In this document: one piece after another, positions 18,214 to 26,435 of the stretch
Layout: each line of letters starts with the position of its first letter
How positions within the stretch are numbered: position 1 is the stretch's first letter
The notes under the pieces: model-generated
The model's database searches: none
Seen by the model: the letters and a program-made list of their open reading frames with translations, nothing else
Told to the model about the DNA's origin: nothing
Position numbers and translations under genes: made by a program
DNA from: Azospirillum sp. TSA2s
GTDB taxonomy: Bacteria; Pseudomonadota; Alphaproteobacteria; Azospirillales; Azospirillaceae
Length of the DNA: 64,000 nucleotides
Assembly: GCF_004923315.1 (NCBI RefSeq)
Contig: NZ_CP039651.1
Span: forward strand, 62,001-126,000
Reading direction: 5' to 3'

Positions 18214-20274
18214 TCATTGAAAATCAAAGGTCTGCTGATCCGGATCGTCTGTTACCGGACGGCGTACCGACGGGCGGAGCGGTTCGAGCCCAGATAGTTG
18301 GGCCTCGAGGATCGCCCATGGCGCCCCTTTGCACGCTTGGCTGGCCTGGATGGTCCCGCCGGCGATCAGCCGCAGCACCGTCATCGTGCTGACCTTCAGC
18401 CGGTCGGCCGCCTGCTCCAAGGTCACTTCGCCCCGCTCGGTCATTTCACCCTCCCGGTACACTGCGATGCCATGGGCGTTGCGGAAGCTGCGCACCCGTG
18501 CCTCGGTCCAAGTGTTGCCCTTGCCGGTGCGCTTGCCGGCCCGGTTCAGGATCGCGGCGATTCCCCGATCGGGCTGTTGTCGGGCCAGAGCCCGAATGAG
18601 ATCGCCGGTGTCGGCGTCAGTTCGCCAGCGGTGTTTGCCGCTCCGGTTCTTCGGCACGCTCAAGTGGGTGTGGTCGCCGCCCTGCCAGTGAATCACCAGT
18701 TCGATCGTGTCATCGACGACCTTGGCCACGATCTCGGCGATGACGGTGCGCAGAATGCGTTTGCGCGTCTCCGCCGTCGCGCCGGGATGATGCCAGAGCG
18801 CCGCGACATCGGCGCCTAGCGCCATCAGGCGAGCCCGCTCCTCGGCCGTGAGCGCGGCGGTCTGGCCGGTCCGCAAGGCCGCCACGCGCTCCTCCAGGCG
18901 ATGGACCTCCACCAACCGGTCATTCCAACGACGCTCCAGTTCAGCCGCCACGAGGCGGTAATCGGGATCAACGGCATCGTACTGGCGGCGCGCCAGCTCG
19001 GCCTCGTAGCACGCCTGGGCGAGGGCGAGTTCCGCCTGCCGCCGCGTCTCGGAGCCGTCGGCCTCGCGCGCGTCGATCGCCCGTAGCGCCGCTTCGATCC
19101 CCAGCGGCGCCAGGAACCGCAGGGCTTCCTCCGCCACGGCGGCATCGACCCGCAGCCCGCCGAACGAGATGCAGCGCTCGGTTCCGTGATTGAGATGCGC
19201 GCCACGGCAGTCGTAGCGCACGCAGTAGCCATCCGTGCCGCTGTAGGCAACGTGCAGCCGTCGGCCGCAGTGTCCGCAGCGCAGCAGTCCGGCCAGCAGC
19301 GCGTCGCCGCGGCGCACCGAGCCGCGGGCCATCATGCCCTTGCTGTTGGCGTTGTCGGCGATCAGGGCCTGGTTCCTCCCGAACTCCGCCCACGAGATGT
19401 AGCCCTCGTGGTGGTCGGGGATCAACACCTCCCACTCCGCCTGCGTGCGGCGGAAGCCGCGAACCACCCGTTTGCGTCCGTCCTGCACGCTCACGCGGCT
19501 GCCGGTGCGGCCGAACGCGTAGGCCCCGCCGTAGATCGGGTTGGTCAGCAGGTGGTGAAGCGTGTTGTAGACCGGCAGCTTCCACACGATGCGCGGCCCC
19601 TCGGCGGTCCGCTCGACGGCCGGCAGCCGGATCCGCTCCTGACGCAGCCAGAGGTGAACCTGGCGGATGCTCTGGAACTCGGCGAACTTGCGGAACACCA
19701 GGCCGAGCGCCTCGCGCACCCGCAAATCCGGGTCCATGGCGATGCGGTCGTGGTGGGTCTTGATGTAGCCGACCGCCACGGTGAGGAACAGTTCGCCGCG
19801 GCGCGCCTTCTGGCGCAGGGCTTCCAGGGAGCGTTGACGCAGGATGGACAGTTCCATCTCGCTCATCGTGCCCTTCATGCCCAGGAGAAGCCGGTCGTTG
19901 GGCAGTTTCGCGTCGTAAACCCCGTCCTCATCGGCCAGCAAGCACCCCACCAAGCCGCAGAATTCCAGCAGCGTGTGCCAGTCCCGGCCGTTGCGGGCGA
20001 GCCGCGACGCCTCGATGGCCAGCACGATGCCGACCCGCCCTTCGCAGATCGCCCCCAGCAGTCGCTCGAACCCGGGGCGGGCGATCCCGCCGCCGGAGCG
20101 GCCGAGGTCGTCGTCGATGACGACCACCTCCGCCCAGCCGAGCTGGCGGGCGCGGTCGGCCAGTCCGTACTGCCGGCGCCGGCTCTCGTGGTTGTGCAGG
20201 AGCTGGTCCGGGCTGGACTGGCGGACGTAGACGTAGGCATGACGCGCGAGGTGGTCAGGGGTGATCTTGCTCAT
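18214..20274 (-). CDS. large serine recombinase
   Basis: A 686-residue recombinase. The resolvase domain begins YVYVRQSSPDQ, with Ser20 as the expected nucleophile, followed by IEASRLARNGRDWHTLLEF and MELSILRQRS. A recombinase domain covers about 180-330. A zinc ribbon (LRCGHCGRRL with a later CRGAHLNHGTERC) lies near residue 335 and a coiled coil near 400-470. A C-terminal helix-turn-helix (VTLEQAADRLKVSTMTVLRLI) is a useful extra. It should catalyse site-specific integration and excision of its own element. Confidence 0.9.
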   Translation of the reverse strand: MSKITPDHLARHAYVYVRQSSPDQLLHNHESRRRQYGLADRARQLGWAEVVVIDDDLGRSGGGIARPGFERLLGAICEGRVGIVLAIEASRLARNGRDWHTLLEFCGLVGCLLADEDGVYDAKLPNDRLLLGMKGTMSEMELSILRQRSLEALRQKARRGELFLTVAVGYIKTHHDRIAMDPDLRVREALGLVFRKFAEFQSIRQVHLWLRQERIRLPAVERTAEGPRIVWKLPVYNTLHHLLTNPIYGGAYAFGRTGSRVSVQDGRKRVVRGFRRTQAEWEVLIPDHHEGYISWAEFGRNQALIADNANSKGMMARGSVRRGDALLAGLLRCGHCGRRLHVAYSGTDGYCVRYDCRGAHLNHGTERCISFGGLRVDAAVAEEALRFLAPLGIEAALRAIDAREADGSETRRQAELALAQACYEAELARRQYDAVDPDYRLVAAELERRWNDRLVEVHRLEERVAALRTGQTAALTAEERARLMALGADVAALWHHPGATAETRKRILRTVIAEIVAKVVDDTIELVIHWQGGDHTHLSVPKNRSGKHRWRTDADTGDLIRALARQQPDRGIAAILNRAGKRTGKGNTWTEARVRSFRNAHGIAVYREGEMTERGEVTLEQAADRLKVSTMTVLRLIAGGTIQASQACKGAPWAILEAQLSGLEPLRPSVRRPVTDDPDQQTFDFQ

Positions 20275-20431
20275 CGCCCGCCTCCGTCACCAGGGTTTCG
20301 CTCGCCAGCACCTCCAGCAGGAGCTGTTCCAGAAGCGGCAGGAGCCGTTGCGCCACCTCCAGCGGAAGGGCGGCCTCCGGCCGCGTCGGCGCAAACAAGT
20401 CCGGTTGCACGGTCGCTTTGGGGTGTCTCAT
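20255..20431 (-). CDS. small ORF of the recombinase element
   Basis: A 58-residue protein starting MRHPKATVQPDLFAPTR, overlapping the recombinase start by 20 bases. It contains a leucine-rich helix (LEVAQRLLPLLEQLLLEVL). Similar small ORFs accompany this recombinase type, and a directionality or cofactor role is conceivable. The frame is open upstream to 20530, but this ATG fits best. Confidence 0.55.
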   Translation of the reverse strand: MRHPKATVQPDLFAPTRPEAALPLEVAQRLLPLLEQLLLEVLASETLVTEAGDEQDHP

Positions 20432-20630
20432 GCCGCCCTCCGTTGTCTCGCTCGCGGAGCAACGACAAGGCAGCGTCGGTGGCCAAATACAGCTCCTGGA
20501 GAACCCCCAAAGGGAACCGGGGGGCGTCACAAAGGCTGGTGCTCGCGGCCGCCGGCGCGGTCATCCATTCCGGCACGTGGGTCAGCGTGCCGTCCGGCTG
20601 TTCGACTACCAGCATGACGGTGCCGCGCAA
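20271..20630 (-). CDS. DUF5372-like protein of the recombinase element
   Basis: The frame reads, with the part upstream of 20630, HYPFHPRCGERVGVVRRHR and then GTLTHVPEWMT and RFPLGVLQELYLAT. This is the pattern of DUF5372 proteins that accompany this recombinase type. Homology-like sequence starts near 20700, but no ATG, GTG or TTG precedes it inside the element. The TTG at 20630 is the first usable start, so the gene may be truncated or use the disrupted istB region. The C-terminal part overlaps the 58-residue ORF in another frame. Confidence 0.45.
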   Translation of the reverse strand: MRGTVMLVVEQPDGTLTHVPEWMTAPAAASTSLCDAPRFPLGVLQELYLATDAALSLLRERDNGGRHETPQSDRATGLVCADAAGGRPSAGGGATAPAASGTAPAGGAGERNPGDGGGR

Positions 20631-20734
20631 GCGGTGACGCCGGACGACGCCGACGCGTTCGCCGCACCGGGGATGGAAAGGGTAGTGGATCGTTACGTCC
20701 TGGCCCTGATATCGGGCAGTATGTCGCTGCCTCG

Positions 20735-21256
20735 CCTGGCTGCGGCAAAACGCACCTGGCGCTTGCTCTGGGGGTGGAGGCCGTCAAGGCCGGCCGCTCG
20801 GTCTACTTCGCCACCCTGGCCGACATCGTGAGCTCGCTGGCCAAGGCCGAGCGTGAAGGGACCTTGCGGGAACGCCTGCGCTTCCTGTGTCGGCCACAGC
20901 TGCTGATCGTCGACGAGATCGGCTACCTGCCGGTCATCCCCGGCGGCGGCAACCTGTTCTTCCAGTTGGTCAACGCCCGCTATGAACGCGGCGCCATGAT
21001 CCTGACCTCCAACCGCGGCTTTTCCGAATGGGGCGATGTCTTCGGCGGCACCGTCGTCGCTTCCGCCCTGCTGGACCGCCTGCTGCACCATGCCGTGGTG
21101 GTGCAGATCGAAGGCGCCAGCTACCGCCTACGCCGTCATGCCGAACTGATGCCGGACAACAACCGAAGCCGGCCGATCACTGCCCCACCGCCGGCTCCAC
21201 GGCGCCGAGGCCGGCCACCAAAAGCGAGGAGCACCGACACCGAAGCCAATCCATAG
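20735..21256 (+). pseudogene. istB: istB 3' part
   Basis: Carries the rest of IstB: Walker A (GCGKTHLALALG), the Walker B segment LLIVDEIGYLP, the SNRGFSEWGDVFGG signature and the basic C-terminus RRRGRPPK. It is separated from the 5' part by the serine-recombinase element and has no start of its own. Confidence 0.9.
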
Positions 21257-21394
21257 CCCTTCAAACCATCTGGGGACTTTTCGACCGACCCTTCTGGGGA
21301 AACTTCATTCGGCCTTTACAGCAGGCCGTCGACGGAGATGGGCGAGGTAAGAACGCGCCCGTGCGCAGCACGTCTGATTGGCCCGCGCAACCGA

Positions 21395-21456
21395 GAAAAG
21401 CGACGTTTTCCAGCGTCTTTCAACGGCGCGAAGCCGGGCTGAAAACGGGCATAAAT
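21395..21456 (+). promoter_or_regulatory. transfer box upstream of traL
   Basis: Inverted repeat 21395-21421 (GAAAAGCGA / AGCGTCTTTC region), GGCGCGAAG at 21425-21433 and CATAAAT at 21450. It lies just inside the right flank of the IS21 element, so the box gives traL its own promoter even though the IS separates it from traD. Confidence 0.75.
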
Positions 21457-21483
21457 GTGCCAGACGTGCAAGGGGATTGGCAC

Positions 21484-21765
21484 ATGGATCCGGTACAGCT
21501 TCCGAGACAAATCGACGAACCACCAACGGTTCTCCTGTGGAACACCGATGAGCTGGCGCCCATCGTGCTCCTCCACGTCATCGGTATTTTCACTGGAAAC
21601 GTGTTGATCATGACCGCCCTCGGCTTTGCCGCCTCGTCTCTCTACAAAAGATTCCGGGACGGCCATCCGGACGGTTACTTGCAGCACCTGCTCTATTGGA
21701 TCGGGCTGATGCCCACGAGCGCACGGACAATCCGCAATCCGTTCGCCGATCACTATAAGCCTTGA
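21484..21765 (+). CDS. traL: conjugative transfer protein TraL
   Basis: A 93-residue small membrane protein of the TraL family. It starts with the typical LPRQIDEPPTVLLWNTDEL segment, followed by a hydrophobic segment (VLLHVIGIFTGNVLIMTALGFAASSL) and a YLQHLLYWIGLMP C-terminus. TraL is an inner-membrane part of the F-type pilus assembly machine. The ATG at 21484 gives the correct family length. It is the first gene of traL-E-K-B-V-A. Confidence 0.85.
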   Translation: MDPVQLPRQIDEPPTVLLWNTDELAPIVLLHVIGIFTGNVLIMTALGFAASSLYKRFRDGHPDGYLQHLLYWIGLMPTSARTIRNPFADHYKP

Positions 21766-21781
21766 GCCGGGACACGCACAG

Positions 21782-22435
21782 ATGCACTTGAAGGATTTTC
21801 TGGCTTCCTGGCAGGGGGCCAGAGCTGAGAACAGGTTCCAGAGGGCAGCCAACCTCGGCCTTCTCGGCGTCGCCCTCCTGCTGGCCATCAACGCCATTGC
21901 CAAAGACAAGACAGTGGTGATTGCGCCGCCGGAACTGGCCAAGGCGGTCGAGGTCTCGCGATCGTCCGCCAATCAGGACTATCTGGAGGCTTGGTCGTGG
22001 TCGACGTCCATGTTGCTCGGCAACATCACACCAGCGAACGCGGACTTCGTGCGCAAGGGGCTGGAGCCGCTGCTGGCCCCGGACATCTTCCACGGAGTTA
22101 TGAAGTCCGTCGAGAACACCATCGCCGAAATCAAGCACAACCGTATCACCGCAAGATTCGATCCCCGCAAGATCATCTATGAGCGGGAGACGAGCAAATA
22201 TTTCGTCACCGGGTATCGTGTCGTGACGGGGCCCTCTGCCGATGAGAAGCGCGAGGAGGCGACCTACGAGTACACTTGGACCGTACGGAACTTCCGGCCG
22301 CAGATCACCTCGGTCACGAACTACGAGGGAGCCGCGCAGACCTCCGCAGAGAGGGAGCGCCGGCAGCAAATACAGGAGCGTGCCCAGCGGATCGAAGATC
22401 TAAAGGCTCGCAAGAACCAGGAGAACAAGCCGTGA
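21782..22435 (+). CDS. traE: conjugative transfer protein TraE (VirB5-like position, VirB8-like fold)
   Basis: A 217-residue protein. An N-terminal cytoplasmic stretch is followed by one membrane helix (residues about 24-40, NLGLLGVALLLAINAIA), and then a periplasmic domain with SWSTSMLLGNITPANADFVRKGLEPLLAP, the TraE-family pattern. It is part of the inner-membrane scaffold. It starts 16 bases after traL and overlaps traK by 4 bases. Confidence 0.85.
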   Translation: MHLKDFLASWQGARAENRFQRAANLGLLGVALLLAINAIAKDKTVVIAPPELAKAVEVSRSSANQDYLEAWSWSTSMLLGNITPANADFVRKGLEPLLAPDIFHGVMKSVENTIAEIKHNRITARFDPRKIIYERETSKYFVTGYRVVTGPSADEKREEATYEYTWTVRNFRPQITSVTNYEGAAQTSAERERRQQIQERAQRIEDLKARKNQENKP

Positions 22436-23637
22436 AGCGGGTCCAGCCCATCATCCTGGCCAGCGTGAGCGCCTTCGCCGTTCTCGTCGGACAACAGATC
22501 GCGCAGGCGCAAACTCCGGAGCTTCCGGTGGCGCCGCTGAGCGAGATTGAGGCAGCCTACAACAGCTCCAAGGCCGCCGCTCCGGCCTCCGATTTGGACA
22601 CCCTGCAAAAGGCTATCCAGGAGGAGATTGACGCGCGGGGTGGGAAGCCCAACGTAGCGCTCCCCTCTCAATCGCCCAAGGGTACTGTACCGGCAACGCC
22701 GGTCGCGACGACCCCGCCGCGATCCGCAACTCCGACCGCTCCCGCCGCGACGCAGGCAGTGGTTAGGAACGGCACCGCGGCGGCTCCAAAAATCGAAAGC
22801 ACGGTGGAGCTTCCGGCCGTGCCGTCCAGTGTCGTCGCTCCAGGCCCGGCTCCAGCGTCCGAGGATTTGGCTGCGATGACCCAGCCAGCCGTCATCACCA
22901 TCCGCCCTGGCACCACGGAACTGTTGGCGGTGGCAGAGGGGCACGCCAACCGCATCGTAACGCCGTTTGCCGAACCGGCGGTCATGACCACAAGTGATGC
23001 CAAGTTCAAGATTTCTGGAAACGTTGTCTACGTGTCCACCACCTCGCCTGCGACGATCTTCATCACGCCGAAGGGCGATGAGTCCGTAGCGATTCCGCTC
23101 GCCCTTGTGCCCAGGCGCGTTCCCCCGCGTGAAATCCAGCTTCAGTTGCCTCGCGGTGGAGTCTGGAATGCCTCGTTTACCGCCGGCGGAGCTGGCGCAG
23201 CCGTGGCCGGCAACAAAAAGGCGCAGACCTGGGAAGAAAGCCAGCCGTACATCGAAACGATCCGGTCGATCATGCGCGATATTGCACTCGGTACCGTACC
23301 CAGCGGATATCAGATGCGCGACATGGAGCGTGGCGACAGGGCCGTCGAGTGCACCGGGCCGGCCGGTGTCACGTTCCAATTCGGTGGCGGTCAGGTGATG
23401 GAAGGGTCACATCTGCAGGTCGTCATCGGCGTCGTCTCCAACCAGTCAGGAGCCTCCGTTGAGTTGGCCGAGCCCTGGTGCGCCGGACCGAATGTTGCGG
23501 CGGTCGCATATTGGCCGAACAACGTTCTCGCCGCGGGACAGTCTACTGAGGTTTTTGTAATCCGCCGCCCAGCGCTCCCGTCGGAGACCGACGCGCGTCG
23601 GCCGTCGCTGCTGACACGAGCGGGAGCGGTCCGGTGA
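22432..23637 (+). CDS. traK: outer-membrane core component TraK
   Basis: A 401-residue secreted protein (signal peptide ending near AQAQ, residue about 26), VirB9/secretin-like TraK of the F-type core complex. The first half of the mature protein is an Ala/Pro/Thr-rich linker. The conserved part starts near residue 150 (VITIRPGTTELLAVAEGHANRIVTPF) and continues through SGNVVYVSTTSPATIFITPKGD. It is longer than F TraK because of the linker and a C-terminal extension. GTG starts at both ends make overlaps with traE and traB (ATGA-like), so translation is coupled. Confidence 0.85.
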   Translation: MKRVQPIILASVSAFAVLVGQQIAQAQTPELPVAPLSEIEAAYNSSKAAAPASDLDTLQKAIQEEIDARGGKPNVALPSQSPKGTVPATPVATTPPRSATPTAPAATQAVVRNGTAAAPKIESTVELPAVPSSVVAPGPAPASEDLAAMTQPAVITIRPGTTELLAVAEGHANRIVTPFAEPAVMTTSDAKFKISGNVVYVSTTSPATIFITPKGDESVAIPLALVPRRVPPREIQLQLPRGGVWNASFTAGGAGAAVAGNKKAQTWEESQPYIETIRSIMRDIALGTVPSGYQMRDMERGDRAVECTGPAGVTFQFGGGQVMEGSHLQVVIGVVSNQSGASVELAEPWCAGPNVAAVAYWPNNVLAAGQSTEVFVIRRPALPSETDARRPSLLTRAGAVR

Positions 23638-25118
23638 GCCTATTGAATATCAATGAGCATTGGCGGAACGCGAACCCGACTCTGCGCCGAGCGGTGACCG
23701 TCGGTGCGATCGCGGCGTGCTTAATCACGCTTGTCGCAATTTTCCAGCCAGGCGATCGGGTCCGCGCGTCGCGCAAGGATCCGAACGCGATCCAAGAGAA
23801 TGTCCTGCTCGACAAGAACACGCGGCAGGTGACGCTCGACAGCATGGCAGCGCGAATTGAGAACTTGGAAGTTAGCCTCGAAAAGAAGGAACAGAAGATC
23901 GAGCGCCTTGAGGAGGACCTGAAACGCAAGCAACGCGAGCCAGCGCCTCCCAGCGATCCGGATCGGTCCGCGTCGGAAATGCAGCTTCAGGAACTGCAGA
24001 AGCGTGTGGGCGACCTTCAGCAAAAGCTTGCGGATCAGGAGAAAGGCCCGCCGCCGGCACAGGGCGGCCGTTCGCCCATTGGCCGTGCGCCTACCGAAAT
24101 GGCGCAGCGTCCAGGGCCGACGCCGGCCGCCATTCGCCCGCCCACCGCGCCGCCGAGCTCAGCGGAGATGTATGAAAAGAGCGGCCAGCCCTCAGGGCAG
24201 GGGCAAGCGGACGGTGGCAAGGTCGAGCGTGCCAACGCCGCTGCATCCGGATCACAGGCCGCCGCAGACATTCGTGTGGTGGTTGAGGAGGTACCAGAGA
24301 CGCCGGTGGACGAAATGCAGGAGGAAACCGCGCAGAATTACCTTCCCGCTGGCTCCATTTTCTCCGGCACCCTCATCACCGGCATGGATGCCCCTACGGG
24401 CAACAGTGCGCGGAAGGAGCCGTTTCCCGCCCTGTTGCGCATCAAGCATGACGCTATCCTGCCGAACCGCTGGAAGGCGGACGTGAAGGAGTGCTTCCTG
24501 CTCGCTGCAGGCTTCGGCGATCTGTCATCGGAGCGCGCGTACCTGCGGGGAGAAACCATCAGCTGCGTCACCAAGCAAGGGAAGGTGCTTGAAGCGAACT
24601 TCCCGGCCTATGCAGTTGGCGAAGACGGCAAGGCGGGCATCCGAGGGCGGTTGGTGAGCAAGCAGGGACAGGTGATCGGCCGCGCGCTGATGGCTGGCTT
24701 TCTTGATGGGATAAGCAAAGCGTTCGATGTGAAGCCGGTCCCAGTTCTGGCTACCAGCAACACGGGCAAGACCCAGTATGCCGACGTGTTCGCGGGTGAG
24801 CAGTCGCTGCGGTCTGCTGCTTTCGGCGGCGCATCGTCTGCGCTCGACAAGATCGCGCAGTTCTACCTCGACATGGCGTCCAACATCTTTCCCATCATCG
24901 AGGTGGATGCAGGTCGCAAGATCGATCTCATTGCTACTCGCGGCATCAGCTTGACCTTCAGGAAAAAAGGGAAGGAGCAGGCGCTCCACGACATGCGTCT
25001 GCCGGGCCAAGGGCAACAAGGCTCCAGCGCCGGGGGAGGGACTTCCGGGCTCCTGGGGTCGATGTTCGGCTTTGGGGGCAACGGTGCCGGCCCCATGGCC
25101 GGTAATGGGCAACGCTGA
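23634..25118 (+). CDS. traB: core complex protein TraB (VirB10 family)
   Basis: A 494-residue VirB10-type protein spanning the envelope. One inner-membrane helix (residues about 20-40) is followed by a coiled coil (LENLEVSLEKKEQKIERLEEDLK) and a Pro-rich linker. A TrbI/VirB10 barrel starts at YLPAGSIFSGTLITGMDAPTG (about residue 235), with FPALLRIKHDAILPNRWKAD typical of TraB. A Gly-rich C-terminal tail ends the protein. It overlaps traK by 4 bases. Confidence 0.9.
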   Translation: MSLLNINEHWRNANPTLRRAVTVGAIAACLITLVAIFQPGDRVRASRKDPNAIQENVLLDKNTRQVTLDSMAARIENLEVSLEKKEQKIERLEEDLKRKQREPAPPSDPDRSASEMQLQELQKRVGDLQQKLADQEKGPPPAQGGRSPIGRAPTEMAQRPGPTPAAIRPPTAPPSSAEMYEKSGQPSGQGQADGGKVERANAAASGSQAAADIRVVVEEVPETPVDEMQEETAQNYLPAGSIFSGTLITGMDAPTGNSARKEPFPALLRIKHDAILPNRWKADVKECFLLAAGFGDLSSERAYLRGETISCVTKQGKVLEANFPAYAVGEDGKAGIRGRLVSKQGQVIGRALMAGFLDGISKAFDVKPVPVLATSNTGKTQYADVFAGEQSLRSAAFGGASSALDKIAQFYLDMASNIFPIIEVDAGRKIDLIATRGISLTFRKKGKEQALHDMRLPGQGQQGSSAGGGTSGLLGSMFGFGGNGAGPMAGNGQR

Positions 25119-25125
25119 TGTTTGA

Positions 25126-25186
25126 GAAAGACGTTGAAAGCCGCTGTCTTTCGGCGGCGCGAAAAAAATCCGAACGCGGCAAACTG
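25126..25186 (+). promoter_or_regulatory. transfer box upstream of traV
   Basis: Inverted repeat 25126-25152, GGCGCGAAA at 25156-25164, AAACT near 25181. It lies between traB and traV, so traV-traA can be transcribed separately from traL-E-K-B. Confidence 0.7.
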
Positions 25187-25209
25187 CCCCCGACACAAGG
25201 TTGCGAGAA

Positions 25210-25833
25210 ATGAGCCTAAGTTCCTCGAAAATCATGGCCTGTCTGGCGCCGCTCCTCCTCGGCGCGTGCTCCAACCTCGGGATCGGGGCTGGCGAGTACA
25301 GCTGCTCGGGAATGCCGCAAGGGGTTTCCTGCAAAAGCGCCCGCGAGGTCTATGAGCTGACAAATACCCGCGACGCGGTGAGCGGTTTGACGCTGAGCCA
25401 GGAGGCCCAGCGCAGCACCGAAGGTGAGGCGGAGACTGGGTTGGTCCAAACCATGCGTAAAGCGGCAGCGTCCGACCCCGCGGCACTCGGCGGATCCCCC
25501 GTCGGCTACGGCGCGACGCCCGTGGCTTACACAGACGATGGCCGTGTTCCGATCCGCACACCCGCTGTCGTCATGCGTGTTTGGATTGCCCCGTATCAGG
25601 ACACCAAGGGTGATCTGCATATGCCGGGCCTCGTCTTCAGCGAGGTTGAGCCGCGCAAGTGGCAGGTCGGTCTGCCCGACGCGGCATCTGGTTCCCCGTC
25701 AGCCTTCCGGCCCCTTGAAGCGACTGCTCCCAAGGCGAAGCCGCTGGCCAACGATAGCGCCCCGGCCCGGCCGGTAAAAGCTGCGGACAAGTCGGAGCAC
25801 GTTTCCACAATCCCCGTAAAGCAAGGGAAGTAG
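25210..25833 (+). CDS. traV: outer-membrane lipoprotein TraV
   Basis: A 207-residue lipoprotein, lipobox LLLGACS with Cys near residue 20, the VirB7-like member of the outer-membrane core. The two-cysteine segment EYSCSGMPQGVSCKSAREVYELT matches the TraV pattern. The C-terminal third has the VMRVWIAPYQDTKGDLHMPGLVF segment common in IncA/C-type TraV. The ATG at 25210 is preferred over an upstream TTG in the same frame. Confidence 0.85.
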   Translation: MSLSSSKIMACLAPLLLGACSNLGIGAGEYSCSGMPQGVSCKSAREVYELTNTRDAVSGLTLSQEAQRSTEGEAETGLVQTMRKAAASDPAALGGSPVGYGATPVAYTDDGRVPIRTPAVVMRVWIAPYQDTKGDLHMPGLVFSEVEPRKWQVGLPDAASGSPSAFRPLEATAPKAKPLANDSAPARPVKAADKSEHVSTIPVKQGK

Positions 25834-25840
25834 CAAGATC

Positions 25841-26191
25841 ATGAAGCACCGCATTCACCCCAACACACAGGTCGCGCTGGCGCTCGCGCTGATCGTTGCC
25901 TTTACCGCAGGCGATGTGTTCGCTGGCACCGGCGGCACGGCGTTCGACGACATTTGGCTGACGCTGACCGACTGGACCCAAGGAACGCTCGGCCGCATCA
26001 TCGCGGGCTCCATGGTCGTCGTCGGCTTGGTCGGCGGCGTCGCTCGCCAGAGCCTGATGCCGCTGGGCCTCGGAGTTGGCTCGGGTATGGGTCTTTACAA
26101 CACCCCTACCGTGATCGATTCGATCATGACCGGTACCTTGCCAGTGCAAGTCCCGGAAGTGGTCGCGACCATTCCGGCGCTTCCCATCTGA
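25841..26191 (+). CDS. traA: TraA-type pilin
   Basis: A 116-residue protein with a signal peptide (cleavage near VFAG, residue about 29) and two long hydrophobic stretches (IIAGSMVVVGLVGGVA and SLMPLGLGVGSGMGLY), the arrangement of F-type TraA prepilins. It follows traV by 7 bases and precedes a strong terminator. The pilin identity rests on size, topology and its position at the end of traL-E-K-B-V. Confidence 0.75.
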   Translation: MKHRIHPNTQVALALALIVAFTAGDVFAGTGGTAFDDIWLTLTDWTQGTLGRIIAGSMVVVGLVGGVARQSLMPLGLGVGSGMGLYNTPTVIDSIMTGTLPVQVPEVVATIPALPI

Positions 26192-26224
26192 AACATCTGG
26201 CACGAAGATCTGCACGGACAATAA

Positions 26225-26254
26225 GGGCGCTTCCGGTGTGGAAGCGCCCTTTTG
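26225..26254 (+). terminator. rho-independent terminator after traA
   Basis: GGGCGCTTCC, loop GGTGT, GGAAGCGCCC, then TTTTG: a 10-bp perfect stem with a T run. Confidence 0.85.
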
Positions 26255-26317
26255 CTATGCTCTGTCAGAGCCCCACCGTTGCAGTCGTACGCTCACGCGA
26301 CGCACGGCGACTCTGCC

Positions 26318-26379
26318 GAAAGAAGATGATTTTGTGTGCCTTTCGAGGGCGCGAAGAGACGCGGCATTGTGGAACTCTC
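26318..26379 (+). promoter_or_regulatory. transfer box upstream of the first TSP1 protein
   Basis: Degenerate inverted repeat 26318-26344, GGCGCGAAG at 26348-26356, AACTCT near 26373. The corresponding box of the second copy is 1,739 bases downstream. Confidence 0.6.
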
Positions 26380-26435
26380 CCGGCTGCGCGTAACCGGCTC
26401 GGGCTGGCGAGTTCGCGCCGTGCCGGAGAGGGTCT

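Larger units (their letters stand above)
18182..20736 (-). mobile_element. 2.55-kb serine-recombinase element inserted in the istB P-loop
   Basis: The insertion can be placed exactly because the istB reading frame is restored when 18182-20736 is removed. The left junction reads CAG-CC-CGTT, the right TCG-CC-TGGC, so CC (perhaps GCC) is the likely crossover core. There are no terminal inverted repeats or long target duplication, as expected for large serine recombinases. It encodes the recombinase and two small ORFs on the minus strand. Confidence 0.8.
16438..21307 (+). mobile_element. IS21-family insertion sequence, interrupted by a serine-recombinase element
   Basis: Contains istA and a split istB. 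The ends carry matching terminal repeats: left TGAAAATTCCCCAG at 16438, right (reverse complement) TGAAGTTTCCCCAG ending at 21307. A further internal copy of the repeat lies near the right end (GAAAAGTCCCCAG on the reverse strand), as is usual for IS21. I do not see an exact target duplication; CGGC occurs at the left junction and 2 bases beyond the right one. The element separates the DUF4400-like gene from traL. Confidence 0.8.

Noticed and set aside
18298..20637. Long plus-strand open frames opposite the serine recombinase
   Set aside because: High GC gives long antisense frames; the minus-strand recombinase has complete motifs and the plus-strand translations have none.
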